Under the pieces are notes generated by a model that was not told where the DNA came from, did no database searches, and saw only the letters and a program-made list of their open reading frames with translations. A DNA stretch of 64,000 nt from Symsagittifera roscoffensis. Taxonomy: Eukaryota > Xenacoelomorpha > Acoela > Convolutidae. The position numbers were made by a program, and so were the translations under genes. The stretch is taken from contig NC_087062.1 of NCBI RefSeq assembly GCF_963678635.1, positions 93,721,845 through 93,785,844 on the forward strand, written 5' to 3'. Shown in pieces: positions 10,429 through 19,194 of this stretch. How positions within the stretch are numbered: position 1 is the stretch's first letter; every line of letters starts with the position of its first letter.

Positions 10429-10435
10429 TCTCAAC

Positions 10436-10481
10436 GAAGCATTAACTGGATTGAGATAGAAGCATTAACTGGATTGAGATA
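10436..10481. repeat. 23-bp direct duplication before satellite patch
   Basis: GAAGCATTAACTGGATTGAG plus ATA occurs twice in tandem at 10436-10458 and 10459-10481, immediately before the satellite patch begins. Confidence 0.9.
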
Positions 10482-10484
10482 GAC

Positions 10485-10870
10485 ACATTCTATGTGGCAA
10501 ATAAACATCAGGTGAATCGATATAGCCATTGAAAATCATTCTATGTGGCAAATAAACATCAGGTGAATCGATATAGCCACTGAAAATCATTCTATGTGGC
10601 AAATAAACATCAGGTGAATTGATATAGCCACTGACAATCATTCTATGTGGCAAATAAACATCAGGTGAATCAGTATAGCCACTGACAATCATTCTATGTG
10701 GCAAATAAACATCAGGTGAATCAGTATAGCCACTGACAATCATTCTATGTGGCAAATAAACATCAGGTGAATCGATATAGCCATTGAAAATCATTTTAGG
10801 TGGCAAATAAACATCAGGTGAATCGATATAGCCACTGAAAATCATTCTATGTGGCAAATAAACATCAGGT
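10485..10870. repeat. 51-bp satellite, small left patch (7.5 monomers)
   Basis: These are the same monomer and orientation as the large array at 22193-64000, and include the subtype with CAGTATAGCC and GACAATC. One monomer has TTTTAGGTGG in place of TTCTATGTGG. The patch lies between the 23-bp duplication and the retrotransposon end. The last monomer stops in AACATCAGGT, which continues into a 27-bp repeat at 10865-10918. Confidence 0.95.
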
Positions 10871-10918
10871 ACCTAACCTGTTCACCCTTCCTCAGGTACC
10901 TAACCTGTTCACCCTTCC
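10865..10918. repeat. 27-bp duplication at satellite/retroelement junction
   Basis: TCAGGTACCTAACCTGTTCA plus CCCTTCC is present twice in tandem (10865-10891, 10892-10918). Its first six bases (TCAGGT) are shared with the satellite monomer, so the junction uses short homology. Confidence 0.9.
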
Positions 10919-10936
10919 ACAGGGAAAAGTAGGGAG

Positions 10937-13111
10937 TCAGTTCCTGGAGGAGATCATCAGCATTCTGAAAAATTTGACGAATCTCATACCCTCAACATCA
11001 TGAATCATGAAAGGACTGATGCCCGTCGTTGAGTGCTGAGTACTGTTATAGGCTCCTACTACCTGTGGCAGGTATTTGTCCCAGTCCGTCATGTATCTTG
11101 AGCAGTACACCCTTAACATGTTGACCAGTGTCCTGTGCTGTCTCTCTACCAACCCATTGGTCTGTGGATGATAGGTCGTCGAGTGTGCTTGAGCAATGTG
11201 CGATCTCTTCATCAATTCTTTTGTCAAGTCCCCCACAAAAGCTTTGCCGTTGTCCGACTGGAAAGTCATTGGACAACCATACCGCGATATCCAATGCGTT
11301 ATCAGATGATCACATGTCTCCTCGGCTGAGGCTGTCTGGCACGGAACCGCTTCCGCCAACTTTGTGAAGTGATCTATTATAACCAGTATTTGGTTATAAC
11401 CCGACTCCGTCATGCAGATTTTCTGATGGTCTATCTGCACCACTTCATTGAATTCCGAACTCTCGACAGACTTGAGGGGAAACTTCATCTTCCTTGGGTC
11501 TTTTACCTGAAGGCATGCTAGGCAGGCATTCACCCATCTCTCGCAAGCTTTTCTCATTCCCGGCCAATCAAACCTATGAAGTATCCTTTGTTGTACTTTA
11601 TCTATCCCCTGGTGGCCCATCTGGTCGTGTGATCTGAAAAGCACCTCCGTTTGGTACAATTGTGGTAGTATGATGAGGTTGTGTTTGTGTAATACCTTTA
11701 CCTCATCTCTCCTTTTGCACGCTACCACCCCATCAGCTGTGTGATAAAGTAAGTCTTTCTTTTCTTTGTAGAACTGGCTCAAGATCTTGTAGCTGTCTTC
11801 CTCAAGTTCCCCCTTCTCCTTGACCCCCGACTGGATCCATATGGAGAGATTACTTGTCATTTTGTCATTCTTCTGGGCTCTTATTAAGTCTGACAGCCTA
11901 TATCTCGCCTTGATATGCTCCTTTAGCGCCATGATCTGTCCATTCATCTCACCAGGGTTGTGGATGTCATCACTCAGTTTCACGCATATCATCCTTTTCA
12001 CGATTTTCATGTCGACTTCTGGTACCAGATTCGTTCTGACGTTTGAGTTGCACGATAGTTCCCTGAATGGCTTTCTTGAAACCGCAATTTTCTCAAGTTC
12101 TTCACCACCTCGTACCTCTTGTGTGTCCAGATTGTACGTTGTTGAAGATGGATCCGTCTGTAACTCCCTGTCGTGTTGTCTTATCTTCTCTTCCGCCATT
12201 ATCATGCACAGACTGTCCTGGTCTTCACGGCTCTCATCCGAATCTTTATCCCAATCTTCACGCTCCCCGGACAATTTCCCTTCTCCGGTTTCTTCTTCTT
12301 CCATGAACCTGGACCACTCCCCGGACTCTTGATCTAGTCCCAGGTGTTCAGCCTCTTCTTTGAACGCCACTTTCTTTTTCCTAACCTTGGTCTGTTCCAG
12401 AACGTCCTCGGGGATTTTGTCAACTAGTAACCGCACGACGTCCTTGCTATCAGCGACGCTCCCTGTTGAGGAGTCACTATTGTTCACTGTCTCTTGTTTC
12501 CGAAGTATGGTGACTTCCGGTTCCTTTTGACCCTTCTCTTGGATCACGGGTTTGTCATCTGATAGTTTCTCAAGCAACCTCATTAAGTCTTCATCTATTC
12601 GGGCAGTTCCCGCCTCTACCTGGTTGAGATCATAACCTTTTGCCTTGAGCGTTTCCCTCACGATCTTGGACTTGAGCATTATTCCTATCGGAATCCTTCT
12701 GCATTTCTTCAAGATGGTCTTCTCTGGATGTTCTTTAGGTAATTCCGGATGATCTTCAATCGGTTTGCCTGATTTGTCCAGCCATCTCGTGAGTGGAAGA
12801 CTGTCGTACGTTTCCTTGTCCATGAAGGAGAAGCCATCTTTGATCTCAGGTCTGTCCGCCTCTCTTTGTTCTTGTCTCTCATAGAACTCCGTCTTCTCAC
12901 TCAAGCTGTCGGCATTCTGATGCTTATCTCGTGTTCTATGCTCAATTATCATATTGTATCCGTCTAGGCGAACAATCCACCTCCCGATGTAACTCTGGTC
13001 CATCGAGTACGTTTTCAGCCAGCTTAGTGCTCGGTTATCGACTCGCAACTTGAATGGCTCACTGCCCAGGTACGCCCTGTACTTCTCAACAAAGGTAACC
13101 ACCGCGAACAT
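10937..13111 (-). CDS. Retrotransposon pol, RNase H end plus integrase
   Basis: This is 724 codons in the same frame as the upstream pol segment, separated from it by one TAA (13130-13132) and six sense codons. Residues 1-75 are the C-terminal half of RNase H (RVDNRALSWL near 23-32, HQNADSLS near 64-71). Residues about 75-425 form a long, acidic, low-complexity linker. The integrase zinc finger follows: H495, H500, C530, C533. The catalytic triad is D561, D620 and E656, with 35 residues between the last two, as expected for D,D35E. The frame ends about 70 residues after the Glu, earlier than usual, in a tail (FVKFFRMLMISSRN) that looks frame-shifted. A neighbouring frame stays open from about 10985 into the satellite. 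Confidence 0.9.
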   Translation of the reverse strand: MFAVVTFVEKYRAYLGSEPFKLRVDNRALSWLKTYSMDQSYIGRWIVRLDGYNMIIEHRTRDKHQNADSLSEKTEFYERQEQREADRPEIKDGFSFMDKETYDSLPLTRWLDKSGKPIEDHPELPKEHPEKTILKKCRRIPIGIMLKSKIVRETLKAKGYDLNQVEAGTARIDEDLMRLLEKLSDDKPVIQEKGQKEPEVTILRKQETVNNSDSSTGSVADSKDVVRLLVDKIPEDVLEQTKVRKKKVAFKEEAEHLGLDQESGEWSRFMEEEETGEGKLSGEREDWDKDSDESREDQDSLCMIMAEEKIRQHDRELQTDPSSTTYNLDTQEVRGGEELEKIAVSRKPFRELSCNSNVRTNLVPEVDMKIVKRMICVKLSDDIHNPGEMNGQIMALKEHIKARYRLSDLIRAQKNDKMTSNLSIWIQSGVKEKGELEEDSYKILSQFYKEKKDLLYHTADGVVACKRRDEVKVLHKHNLIILPQLYQTEVLFRSHDQMGHQGIDKVQQRILHRFDWPGMRKACERWVNACLACLQVKDPRKMKFPLKSVESSEFNEVVQIDHQKICMTESGYNQILVIIDHFTKLAEAVPCQTASAEETCDHLITHWISRYGCPMTFQSDNGKAFVGDLTKELMKRSHIAQAHSTTYHPQTNGLVERQHRTLVNMLRVYCSRYMTDWDKYLPQVVGAYNSTQHSTTGISPFMIHDVEGMRFVKFFRMLMISSRN

Positions 13112-13129
13112 CTCTGCCTTCGGTGCTCC

Positions 13130-16100
13130 TTACTTCATTTCCGTGTCACTCAGGACTTTGCTCCCGTAAGCTATTGGTCTCAAGACTGTTTTCCCATTCC
13201 ATTCTTGTTCCTGATGGAGGATTCCTGAAATCGCAACTACCGACGCATCCGTGTCCAGCACGTACATCCCTTTCGCAGTCGGCATCCCCAGTACTGGTGC
13301 CTCACATAGTTCTTTCTTTATCCTCTGGAATGACTCCTCTGCTGCGTTGTTCCATGTGAACTTCTTGCCCTTGTGCCTCATCAATTGTTGCATCGGGTAC
13401 ACCTTGTCCGCGTAGCCTTTGATGAACTCTCTGTAGTAGGTAGCGAAGCCCAGGAAGCTCATCAACTGGTGTTCCGTCTTTGGTGAGTTCCAGGTTAGGA
13501 CTGCCTCCACGGCGTCTGGATCAGGTCTGATGCCGTGCTTGTCTACCATCCTACCCAAGTATTTAATTGAGTCCTTGAGTATCTCGCACTTTGATGGTTT
13601 ACACTTTAGCCCCGATCTTTTCATGCACGCGAACACCTCGTCAAGTCTCTCAATGTGGTCTTCTAGTGTTGGCGTTGCTATTACCACGTCATCCACGTAA
13701 CACATTACCATGTTGCCATACTTCTTTGTCACGCCTATCAGCGCGTGTGCCATCAATCGCTGAAACGTGGCTGTGGCATTGCAAAGTCCAAACGGCATCC
13801 GTTTCCATTGAAACAGACCCAACTCGCAGGCAAACCCTGTCTTGTCCCTGTCCTGCTTCCGTAGTGGTACCTGCCAAAAGGCCGAGCCTGAATCAAGAGT
13901 CGTAAAAAATTTTGCATCACCTAACTTCGAGAGGCTCTCATCAATCCTAGGTATGGAATAGGCATCCTTCACCGTGACGGAGTTCAGGTATCGAAAGTCA
14001 CAACAAAACCTTAACTGGTCGCCTTTCTTTTTGGCCATCACTACTCCACACGCCCACGGTGACTTGGATGGTTCTATCATGTCATACTCTAGTAACGTTT
14101 CGATTTCTTTTCTACACGCGTCCGATTTGTGTGGGGTCATTCGCCTCGCCCCCTCCCTGTGTGGTACCGCGTTTTCCTCATATTCTATTTCATGCTCAAC
14201 AAAATTACAACACCCGATATCCGCCTTATGCCTCGAAAAAACTTCCTCGTTCCGCTCTAGTACGTCTTTGATGGCTTCGAGCTGTTCATCTTTCAGTTTG
14301 CCCCTCAAATGTTCAATCTCTGGCAGAACCGGTTTATCAGTCTGCATTTCATCTAGTGTGGGTCGCTCTGGAAAGCTCGAACAGCTCGACAGCCCATCGT
14401 CCGTTTCTGACTTAAGTGATTTAATAAGACCTGAAGAATCTTTAATTTTCTGCAATCGTCTCAAGATACAAATTTTGTCCCTGTGATTGGGACAATCAAC
14501 AACTTCATTTTGTTTTGAGTTCTCAATCGTTTCATATCGAGTTTTAACCGGTAAAGCATATCCCAGTTTCCTCCCTCTCTGTATCGTGATCGGTATATCA
14601 AGGATATTCAACAAGACACTGACGCAGAGGCCGCTCTTCGTTATCGAGAATGATCTTCCTAAAACAGCAGCACTTTGACTATTAGGATTCGGAACTATAC
14701 ACACTTGCTTGTTGTCACTTAATTCATTGTAATTTTTCATCCTCAAGCTTACGATTGCCGCTTCATTAGCTTTTAGCCTCAGCCTCCTACTCATGAATAC
14801 CGGTGCTTTGTTTTCATTTGCCATTATTAAATTTACCGGTTTGATTGCGTACCTCCTATCCGGGTTCCGTATCCTGAACATTGCGTTATTTAGATCAATC
14901 GTTACGTCGAAATTCCTGATGAAGTCTCTGCCCAAAATGAATTGGTCAGACTCATCTAGGTTTTCTACTACAAGAAAACTCATCCACAGGTTACGTTCCC
15001 CCAGATTGAGCGCTATTATCGGCGTTCTGCCTAACACGCGCAGGGCTCCTTTGTTCGCAGCCGACAACCGTATTCTCGAATCTATCAAGTCATCTTTGTT
15101 GAAGCCCATTCGTTCCCAAGTTTCGATTGGTATGACACTCAAGACCACTCCTGTGTCAAGTAACCCACGTAACTGAGTCTTCTTGCCACTTATGTCTAGC
15201 ATGTGCCCTGTCACATCTGCCTCCGTCCCGATATGCATTGCATCTTCTTCAAGCATGGCGCAGTGTCCAATCGATCTCACTTTCAACTCTTCTTTCCCTA
15301 CGTAGATTTGCCCAATTAGGTCTTCGTCACATGTTATCATCGTCTTGGTATAGATGTTGATCCCATCTATATTTAGCATCACCTCGTGTGGACCATAAGC
15401 TTCAGTATACCTATTATCAACACGTACCGACTTGCTGCCCCCTCTCGTGAGTAGTGCTCTCAACGCTCTAGAAGTCGTCTGTGGGCTTATACAACTCAAG
15501 TAATCTGCGTACACGTCAATGTGCATTATTGTCTGGTCGCTCGGTTCGCTCAAGTTTCTGGTTACCTCGTGTCCGCCCACTGTGATTATCGACATTATTC
15601 TAGCCCCGATTTTCGATATGCCGAATGGCTTTCCCGTCACCATTTTTACAGTGTTACAATTCTCGTTCTTTGTTGAGCCCGATACAGCCTCTGGTGCTGG
15701 CTTCAATCCAGTTAATGCTTCGTTGAGATTCTGCTTTTCGATCTCCAGCTTTAGTCGTTGCTCTATTTCTTTCGCTGCCAGATCCTGCTTCACTTTGTTG
15801 ATGGACTCCGCTGCCGCCTTCTCATAATCTATTTCTGGGGCTTTCTTCGCCGTGGCCTCTCCTGCACTACCACATTGTGTTACAGCTTTCACTGTTTTCG
15901 TTGGTAGCTCTACATTTGGTCCCTCAAGTTTTTTCGTCTCAAATTCACCTTGTCTGTTTCTCTGGTTCTGCACTGCTGCCAATGCCAACTTGTGTTTTGG
16001 TTGACTCTGATTCTTGACCGCTTCCCAGAACAACGGACAGTCCATCCTGAAGTGCCCCTCTTGGTTACAGAAGAAGCATCTTGCACCTATTTTGATGATC

Positions 16101-16477
16101 AAGCCACTATAGAACTCATGTTCTTCCATCTGGCTCATATCTTCCTCATCGGGTGCATATCCCAAACTCTTCATGCCCTGTTTGTATGTCGTGCAATCCG
16201 CCACATGATGATCAACTGACCCGCAGTTAGCACACGACCTGCGTTTGTCCATGTCATCTCTAGGCTTGTACCAAGACGACCTTTGTGGCTGACTCCCTCC
16301 TTGGGTGTTCCTGTTGTCTGAGTACGAGTACTTCTTGGGTTTCATCAGCATGTATTCTCTTGACTTCTGCCTCATCTCTTCTGGAGTTGGCGCACTATCT
16401 TTCGACAATGTGTTATACGTTGCTAACATCGTTCTCAAGTCATCACTCTTTACCCCATCAATGAACTCTTTACCCCA
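13130..16477 (-). CDS. Retrotransposon NC-protease-RT-RNase H polyprotein
   Basis: This is an open frame of about 1,115 codons. Residue numbers here count from the TTG codon at 16438. Two zinc knuckles of the form CX2CX4HX4C lie at 69-82 and 121-134 (nucleocapsid). A charged coiled-coil-like stretch covers 205-245. An aspartic protease has DTG at 428-430 and ILGRDF at 501-506. Reverse transcriptase has LDSGSAFWQV at 848, MPFGL at 881 and the catalytic YVDD at 914-917. RNase H begins with DTDAS at 1062. The frame stops at TAA inside RNase H, whose second half continues in the same frame downstream, so this is a simple nonsense break. There is no ATG start: the upstream end is a TGA (16480-16478) next to a 20-bp duplication that separates it from the capsid frame. 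Confidence 0.92.
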   Translation of the reverse strand, partial: WGKEFIDGVKSDDLRTMLATYNTLSKDSAPTPEEMRQKSREYMLMKPKKYSYSDNRNTQGGSQPQRSSWYKPRDDMDKRRSCANCGSVDHHVADCTTYKQGMKSLGYAPDEEDMSQMEEHEFYSGLIIKIGARCFFCNQEGHFRMDCPLFWEAVKNQSQPKHKLALAAVQNQRNRQGEFETKKLEGPNVELPTKTVKAVTQCGSAGEATAKKAPEIDYEKAAAESINKVKQDLAAKEIEQRLKLEIEKQNLNEALTGLKPAPEAVSGSTKNENCNTVKMVTGKPFGISKIGARIMSIITVGGHEVTRNLSEPSDQTIMHIDVYADYLSCISPQTTSRALRALLTRGGSKSVRVDNRYTEAYGPHEVMLNIDGINIYTKTMITCDEDLIGQIYVGKEELKVRSIGHCAMLEEDAMHIGTEADVTGHMLDISGKKTQLRGLLDTGVVLSVIPIETWERMGFNKDDLIDSRIRLSAANKGALRVLGRTPIIALNLGERNLWMSFLVVENLDESDQFILGRDFIRNFDVTIDLNNAMFRIRNPDRRYAIKPVNLIMANENKAPVFMSRRLRLKANEAAIVSLRMKNYNELSDNKQVCIVPNPNSQSAAVLGRSFSITKSGLCVSVLLNILDIPITIQRGRKLGYALPVKTRYETIENSKQNEVVDCPNHRDKICILRRLQKIKDSSGLIKSLKSETDDGLSSCSSFPERPTLDEMQTDKPVLPEIEHLRGKLKDEQLEAIKDVLERNEEVFSRHKADIGCCNFVEHEIEYEENAVPHREGARRMTPHKSDACRKEIETLLEYDMIEPSKSPWACGVVMAKKKGDQLRFCCDFRYLNSVTVKDAYSIPRIDESLSKLGDAKFFTTLDSGSAFWQVPLRKQDRDKTGFACELGLFQWKRMPFGLCNATATFQRLMAHALIGVTKKYGNMVMCYVDDVVIATPTLEDHIERLDEVFACMKRSGLKCKPSKCEILKDSIKYLGRMVDKHGIRPDPDAVEAVLTWNSPKTEHQLMSFLGFATYYREFIKGYADKVYPMQQLMRHKGKKFTWNNAAEESFQRIKKELCEAPVLGMPTAKGMYVLDTDASVVAISGILHQEQEWNGKTVLRPIAYGSKVLSDTEMK

Positions 16478-16484
16478 TCAATGA
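16445..16484. repeat. 20-bp tandem duplication at gag/pol border
   Basis: ACTCTTTACCCCATCAATGA occurs at 16445-16464 and again at 16465-16484. It lies exactly where the capsid frame ends and the nucleocapsid-pol frame begins. Removing one copy does not by itself put the two frames in register, so another small indel or a true frame change must also be present. Confidence 0.9.
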
Positions 16485-17024
16485 ATTGGTAGATTCTTCT
16501 GGGTCACTCCTTCTTCTCAAGCTCTCGAGATCATCTAGGAACCTGTCTATCGATTCGTCATCTCTCTGTCTCCTTTTTTCAAATCGCATTATCGCTTGAT
16601 GACCCTTCATGCCTGAGCCGAATCTATTCAACAGTATTTCAAAGATTTTGTCCGCGGTATCGCGTTCTTCTTCTTTCTTCGCAACCACGCATTTTAATGC
16701 CGTGCCTTCTAAATTGCTGAGTATGGCTGTGCATGCTTGTCTTTCATCGTTCAAGTTGTCCTGTTCTAGGTGTAGTCTCATCACTTCCACCCAAGTATCA
16801 ATGCATCCATCAGAGTCATCTTTGAATTCTTTTGGTTTTTTGAATGTTTTTCTGGATTTTCCTTCTCTTCTATCATTCGAGTCAGTGTTCCTCGTGGCGA
16901 AGGCCTCTAGTGTTCTATTCATCATCTCCCAAGTGCTTGCCCATGTCATAGCATCCGGACCTGCATTGCTGTTAGCTGTTGAGTCCCCCGGACCAGTCGT
17001 TGTACTCGACGTTCCATTCTTCAT
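16470..17024 (-). CDS. Retrotransposon gag, capsid part
   Basis: This is 184 codons from an ATG that overlaps the last base of a TAA (TAATG). The first 55 residues are Ser/Thr/Gly/Asn-rich. After KTFKKPKEF the segment has the usual LTR-retrotransposon capsid pattern: W-x-E-V-x-R-L-H-L, then a helix-rich region with RFGSGMKGHQAIMRFEKRRQ and SIDRFLDDLESL. It forms the particle shell. The frame stops at TAA in the 20-bp duplication; zinc knuckles follow in another frame. The identical ATG context also exists 152 bp upstream at 17176 because of the local duplication. Confidence 0.8.
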   Translation of the reverse strand: MKNGTSSTTTGPGDSTANSNAGPDAMTWASTWEMMNRTLEAFATRNTDSNDRREGKSRKTFKKPKEFKDDSDGCIDTWVEVMRLHLEQDNLNDERQACTAILSNLEGTALKCVVAKKEEERDTADKIFEILLNRFGSGMKGHQAIMRFEKRRQRDDESIDRFLDDLESLRRRSDPEESTNSLMG

Positions 17025-17192
17025 TATTGTTTTAGCATCCCGGTGTACTCGACGTGTTCTAGTGCTCTATTCATCATCTCCCAAGTGCTTGCCCATGTCA
17101 TAGCATCCGGACCTGCATTGCTGTTAGCTGTTGAGTCCCCCGGACCAGTCGTTGTACTCGACGTTCCATTCTTCATTATTGTTTTAGCATCC
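16906..17192. repeat. 152-bp offset duplication of gag start region
   Basis: About 135 bp (16906-17041, beginning TCTAGTG) is repeated at 17058-17192, an offset of 152 bp, with one or two differences. The duplicated part includes the capsid ATG and its TAATG overlap. As 152 is not a multiple of three, the upstream copy reads only 50 codons before stopping at its own TAATG. Confidence 0.9.
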
Positions 17193-17820
17193 CGATGCTC
17201 ACCGTATCCCGGGTTAAGGGCAACGGTGTCGATTGCCGTTTGTTCCTTTGTGGTTCCACAAAGTCAACTCTGGTGCCTTGCGTGCGATCCGCTGCCGGTC
17301 TTTCTTGTGAAGTAGAATTTCTCAAGATTGCATCCAATTTCGCCTGTATTGCACACGAACTTTCGGCCTGATTCTTGCTCATTGTGTCCATTCTCTTTTC
17401 CAGGCTACCTAATTGGCTGTTGACATCATCATATCGGTTTTTCAACTGTTGCATATCTTTTTTGATGTTCTTATCTTGTTCTTCATTGGTGGCTTCTACC
17501 TTATCTGACATTTCCTTGAGTCTCTCATCTGTTGCCTTAGCCAGGTTAAAATAACTATCCAGATACTCGTGCTTGTTGTATCTTAACTCTTTTCTTATCA
17601 CCTCTCTGTCCTCTTCGCTGTGCTTTAGTTTTTTGTCAATCTGATTCAGTTTCGCCATCAAGTCACCCAGCTCAATAGTAGCCTCTTCATGGTCAGCCGT
17701 CGGTCTGTCTTTGGCCGTAGCCTCTGCTTTAGTTTGTTCCTCTCTTGGATTGGCTTCTGTCGTCTTCGTGCTCACTGTCCCAAATGTTCGTGCTCTTTCA
17801 GCTTTTGGTTCTTCAGTCAT
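17176..17820 (-). CDS. Retrotransposon accessory ORF, coiled-coil protein
   Basis: This is 214 codons beginning ATGACTGAAG, the first eight bases of which overlap the stop of the preceding ORF (ATGACTGA). It is very rich in Glu, Lys, Asp, Gln and Ala, with heptad-like spacing from about 45 to 155 (LMAKLNQIDKKLKHSEEDRE onward), so a long coiled coil is likely. The C-terminus is basic and Arg/Gln-rich. It ends in TAA sharing its last A with the next ATG (TAATG), in another frame. It probably belongs to the N-terminal gag region of the element. I do not recognise a named domain. Confidence 0.65.
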   Translation of the reverse strand: MTEEPKAERARTFGTVSTKTTEANPREEQTKAEATAKDRPTADHEEATIELGDLMAKLNQIDKKLKHSEEDREVIRKELRYNKHEYLDSYFNLAKATDERLKEMSDKVEATNEEQDKNIKKDMQQLKNRYDDVNSQLGSLEKRMDTMSKNQAESSCAIQAKLDAILRNSTSQERPAADRTQGTRVDFVEPQRNKRQSTPLPLTRDTVSIGMLKQ

Positions 17821-18256
17821 GTTTTTTTTTCGTTCTTATTCCGACCATCATCGCCAACTTTTCTGTAAAAGATGTCTTTTTTACTTGAGAGTCTTCTTTC
17901 ACCGTTTCTTCGGTGTTGCCTATTGCATCTTCCGCATTGTCTATTGGTGAGAACTCTATGGGTTTCGGGTTTGGTTCTTCTGCATTGGGCATTGGAGTTG
18001 ACTCCGTTGCCATTTTCCCTGTTTCATCCACACTTTGATCGGGTGTCTCTAGATCAATCTCGATGGTGGGTTCTACTCGTTCCCCTTCCGTGCCCTCTTT
18101 TGCTCTGTTCTCCGTTGTACTCCTTGTGCTGACCATATTAACTGAAAAGCTCTTTTTTGTTAACTTCGGACCCATTGATGTTGTTTTGCGTAGCGACGAA
18201 TTATACTTTGCTTCGGTAGATCTTTTTTCAGCTACCGGTACCCTGCTCCGCCTCAT
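17813..18256 (-). CDS. Retrotransposon leader ORF, acidic, low complexity
   Basis: This is 147 codons from an ATG at 18256. The N-terminus is basic (MRRSRVPVAEKRS), and the middle is acidic and rich in Glu, Thr, Pro and Asn (about 45-120). It ends with a run of nine A (17830-17822 on the minus strand) just before its overlapping stop with the next ORF. The next ORF is in the +1 frame, so an A-run slip or termination-reinitiation could join them. I see no known domain. Confidence 0.55.
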   Translation of the reverse strand: MRRSRVPVAEKRSTEAKYNSSLRKTTSMGPKLTKKSFSVNMVSTRSTTENRAKEGTEGERVEPTIEIDLETPDQSVDETGKMATESTPMPNAEEPNPKPIEFSPIDNAEDAIGNTEETVKEDSQVKKTSFTEKLAMMVGIRTKKKHD

Positions 18257-18542
18257 TATTTACAATTGTTATTATTTACAGTATTATTATCTACAAAAAG
18301 GTCTACTCTAAGGTTAAAATCTCTAAGGAAAAGGAAATTGACAATTCGCTAAAAACAATTTTTCTTAAACTCTTGAAAACTCTTTTGTGTTAGGTTAGGA
18401 TAGGGAATGTGTTGTTATAATTGGTTACTTCAACCTAACCTATTACTTTTGTAGTACCCCCTTCCTAATGCTGTTCCAAGACTTTCCCTCTACCGTCCCA
18501 AGACTATTCAGTGTTGTCCCAGTACTTCTTGTTGGTATCCTC
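18257..18542. other. Upstream leader of retrotransposon, no gene seen
   Basis: AT-rich sequence with AACCTAACC-type motifs near 18390-18440. No LTR end, primer-binding site or ORF could be supported. Confidence 0.4.
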
Positions 18543-19194
18543 AGACCAATGTCCCAAGACCAACGTCCCTAGACCAACGTCCCAAGACCAACGTCCCAAG
18601 ACCAACGTCCCAAGACTAACGTCCCCAGACTAACGTCCCAAGACTAATGTCCCAAGACCAATGTCCCAAGACCAATGGCCCAAGACCAACGTCCCAAGAC
18701 CAACGTCCCAAGACCAATGGCCCAAGACCAACATCCCAAGACTAATGTCCCAAGACGAACGTCCCAAGACTAATGTCCCAAGACCAATGGCCCAAGACCA
18801 ACGTCCCCAGACTAACGTCCCAAGACTAATGTCCCAAGACCAATGTCCCAAGACTAATGTCCCAAGACGAACGTCCCAAGACTAATGTCCCAAGACCAAT
18901 GGCCCAAGACCAACGTCCCAAGACTAACGTCCCAAGACCAATGTCCCAAGACCAATGTCCCAAGACCAATGGCCCAAGACCAACGTCCCAAGACCAACGT
19001 CCCAAGACCAATGGCCCAAGACCAACGTCCCAAGACTAATGTCCCAAGACGAACGTCCCAGGACTAATGTCCCAAGACCAATGGCCCAAGACCAACGTCC
19101 CAAGACTAACGTCCCAAGACCAATGGCCCAAGACCAACGTCCCAAGACTAACGTCCCAAGAACAATGTCCCAAGACCAATGTCCCAAGACTAAT
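18543..19194. repeat. 14-bp minisatellite, about 46 copies
   Basis: The unit is GTCCCAAGACCAAC with frequent variants (GGCCC for GTCCC, ACTAA for ACCAA, GACGAAC). Runs of variants recur in blocks of 5-8 units, which indicates repeated slippage or unequal exchange. Because 14 is not divisible by three, several frames on both strands stay open by chance. These give Gln/Pro/Asn-rich or Trp/Gly/Leu-rich translations with no coding meaning. Confidence 0.95.

Larger units (their letters stand above)
10870..18256 (-). mobile_element. Decayed Ty3/gypsy-type LTR retrotransposon
   Basis: On the minus strand the order is two accessory ORFs, capsid, zinc knuckles, protease, reverse transcriptase, RNase H, integrase. 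Protease-RT-RNase H-integrase order is that of Ty3/gypsy elements. The copy is damaged by a 152-bp duplication near the gag start, a 20-bp duplication at the gag/pol border and one in-frame stop in RNase H. It ends shortly after the integrase core at a junction with satellite. No LTR pair, primer-binding site or polypurine tract could be identified by eye, so its ends are not defined; the left end looks truncated. It is unlikely to be autonomous. Confidence 0.85.

Noticed and set aside
11128-15827. Plus-strand ORFs opposite the retrotransposon
   Set aside because: They are antisense shadows of the gag-pol frames, with no domain and no conserved start.
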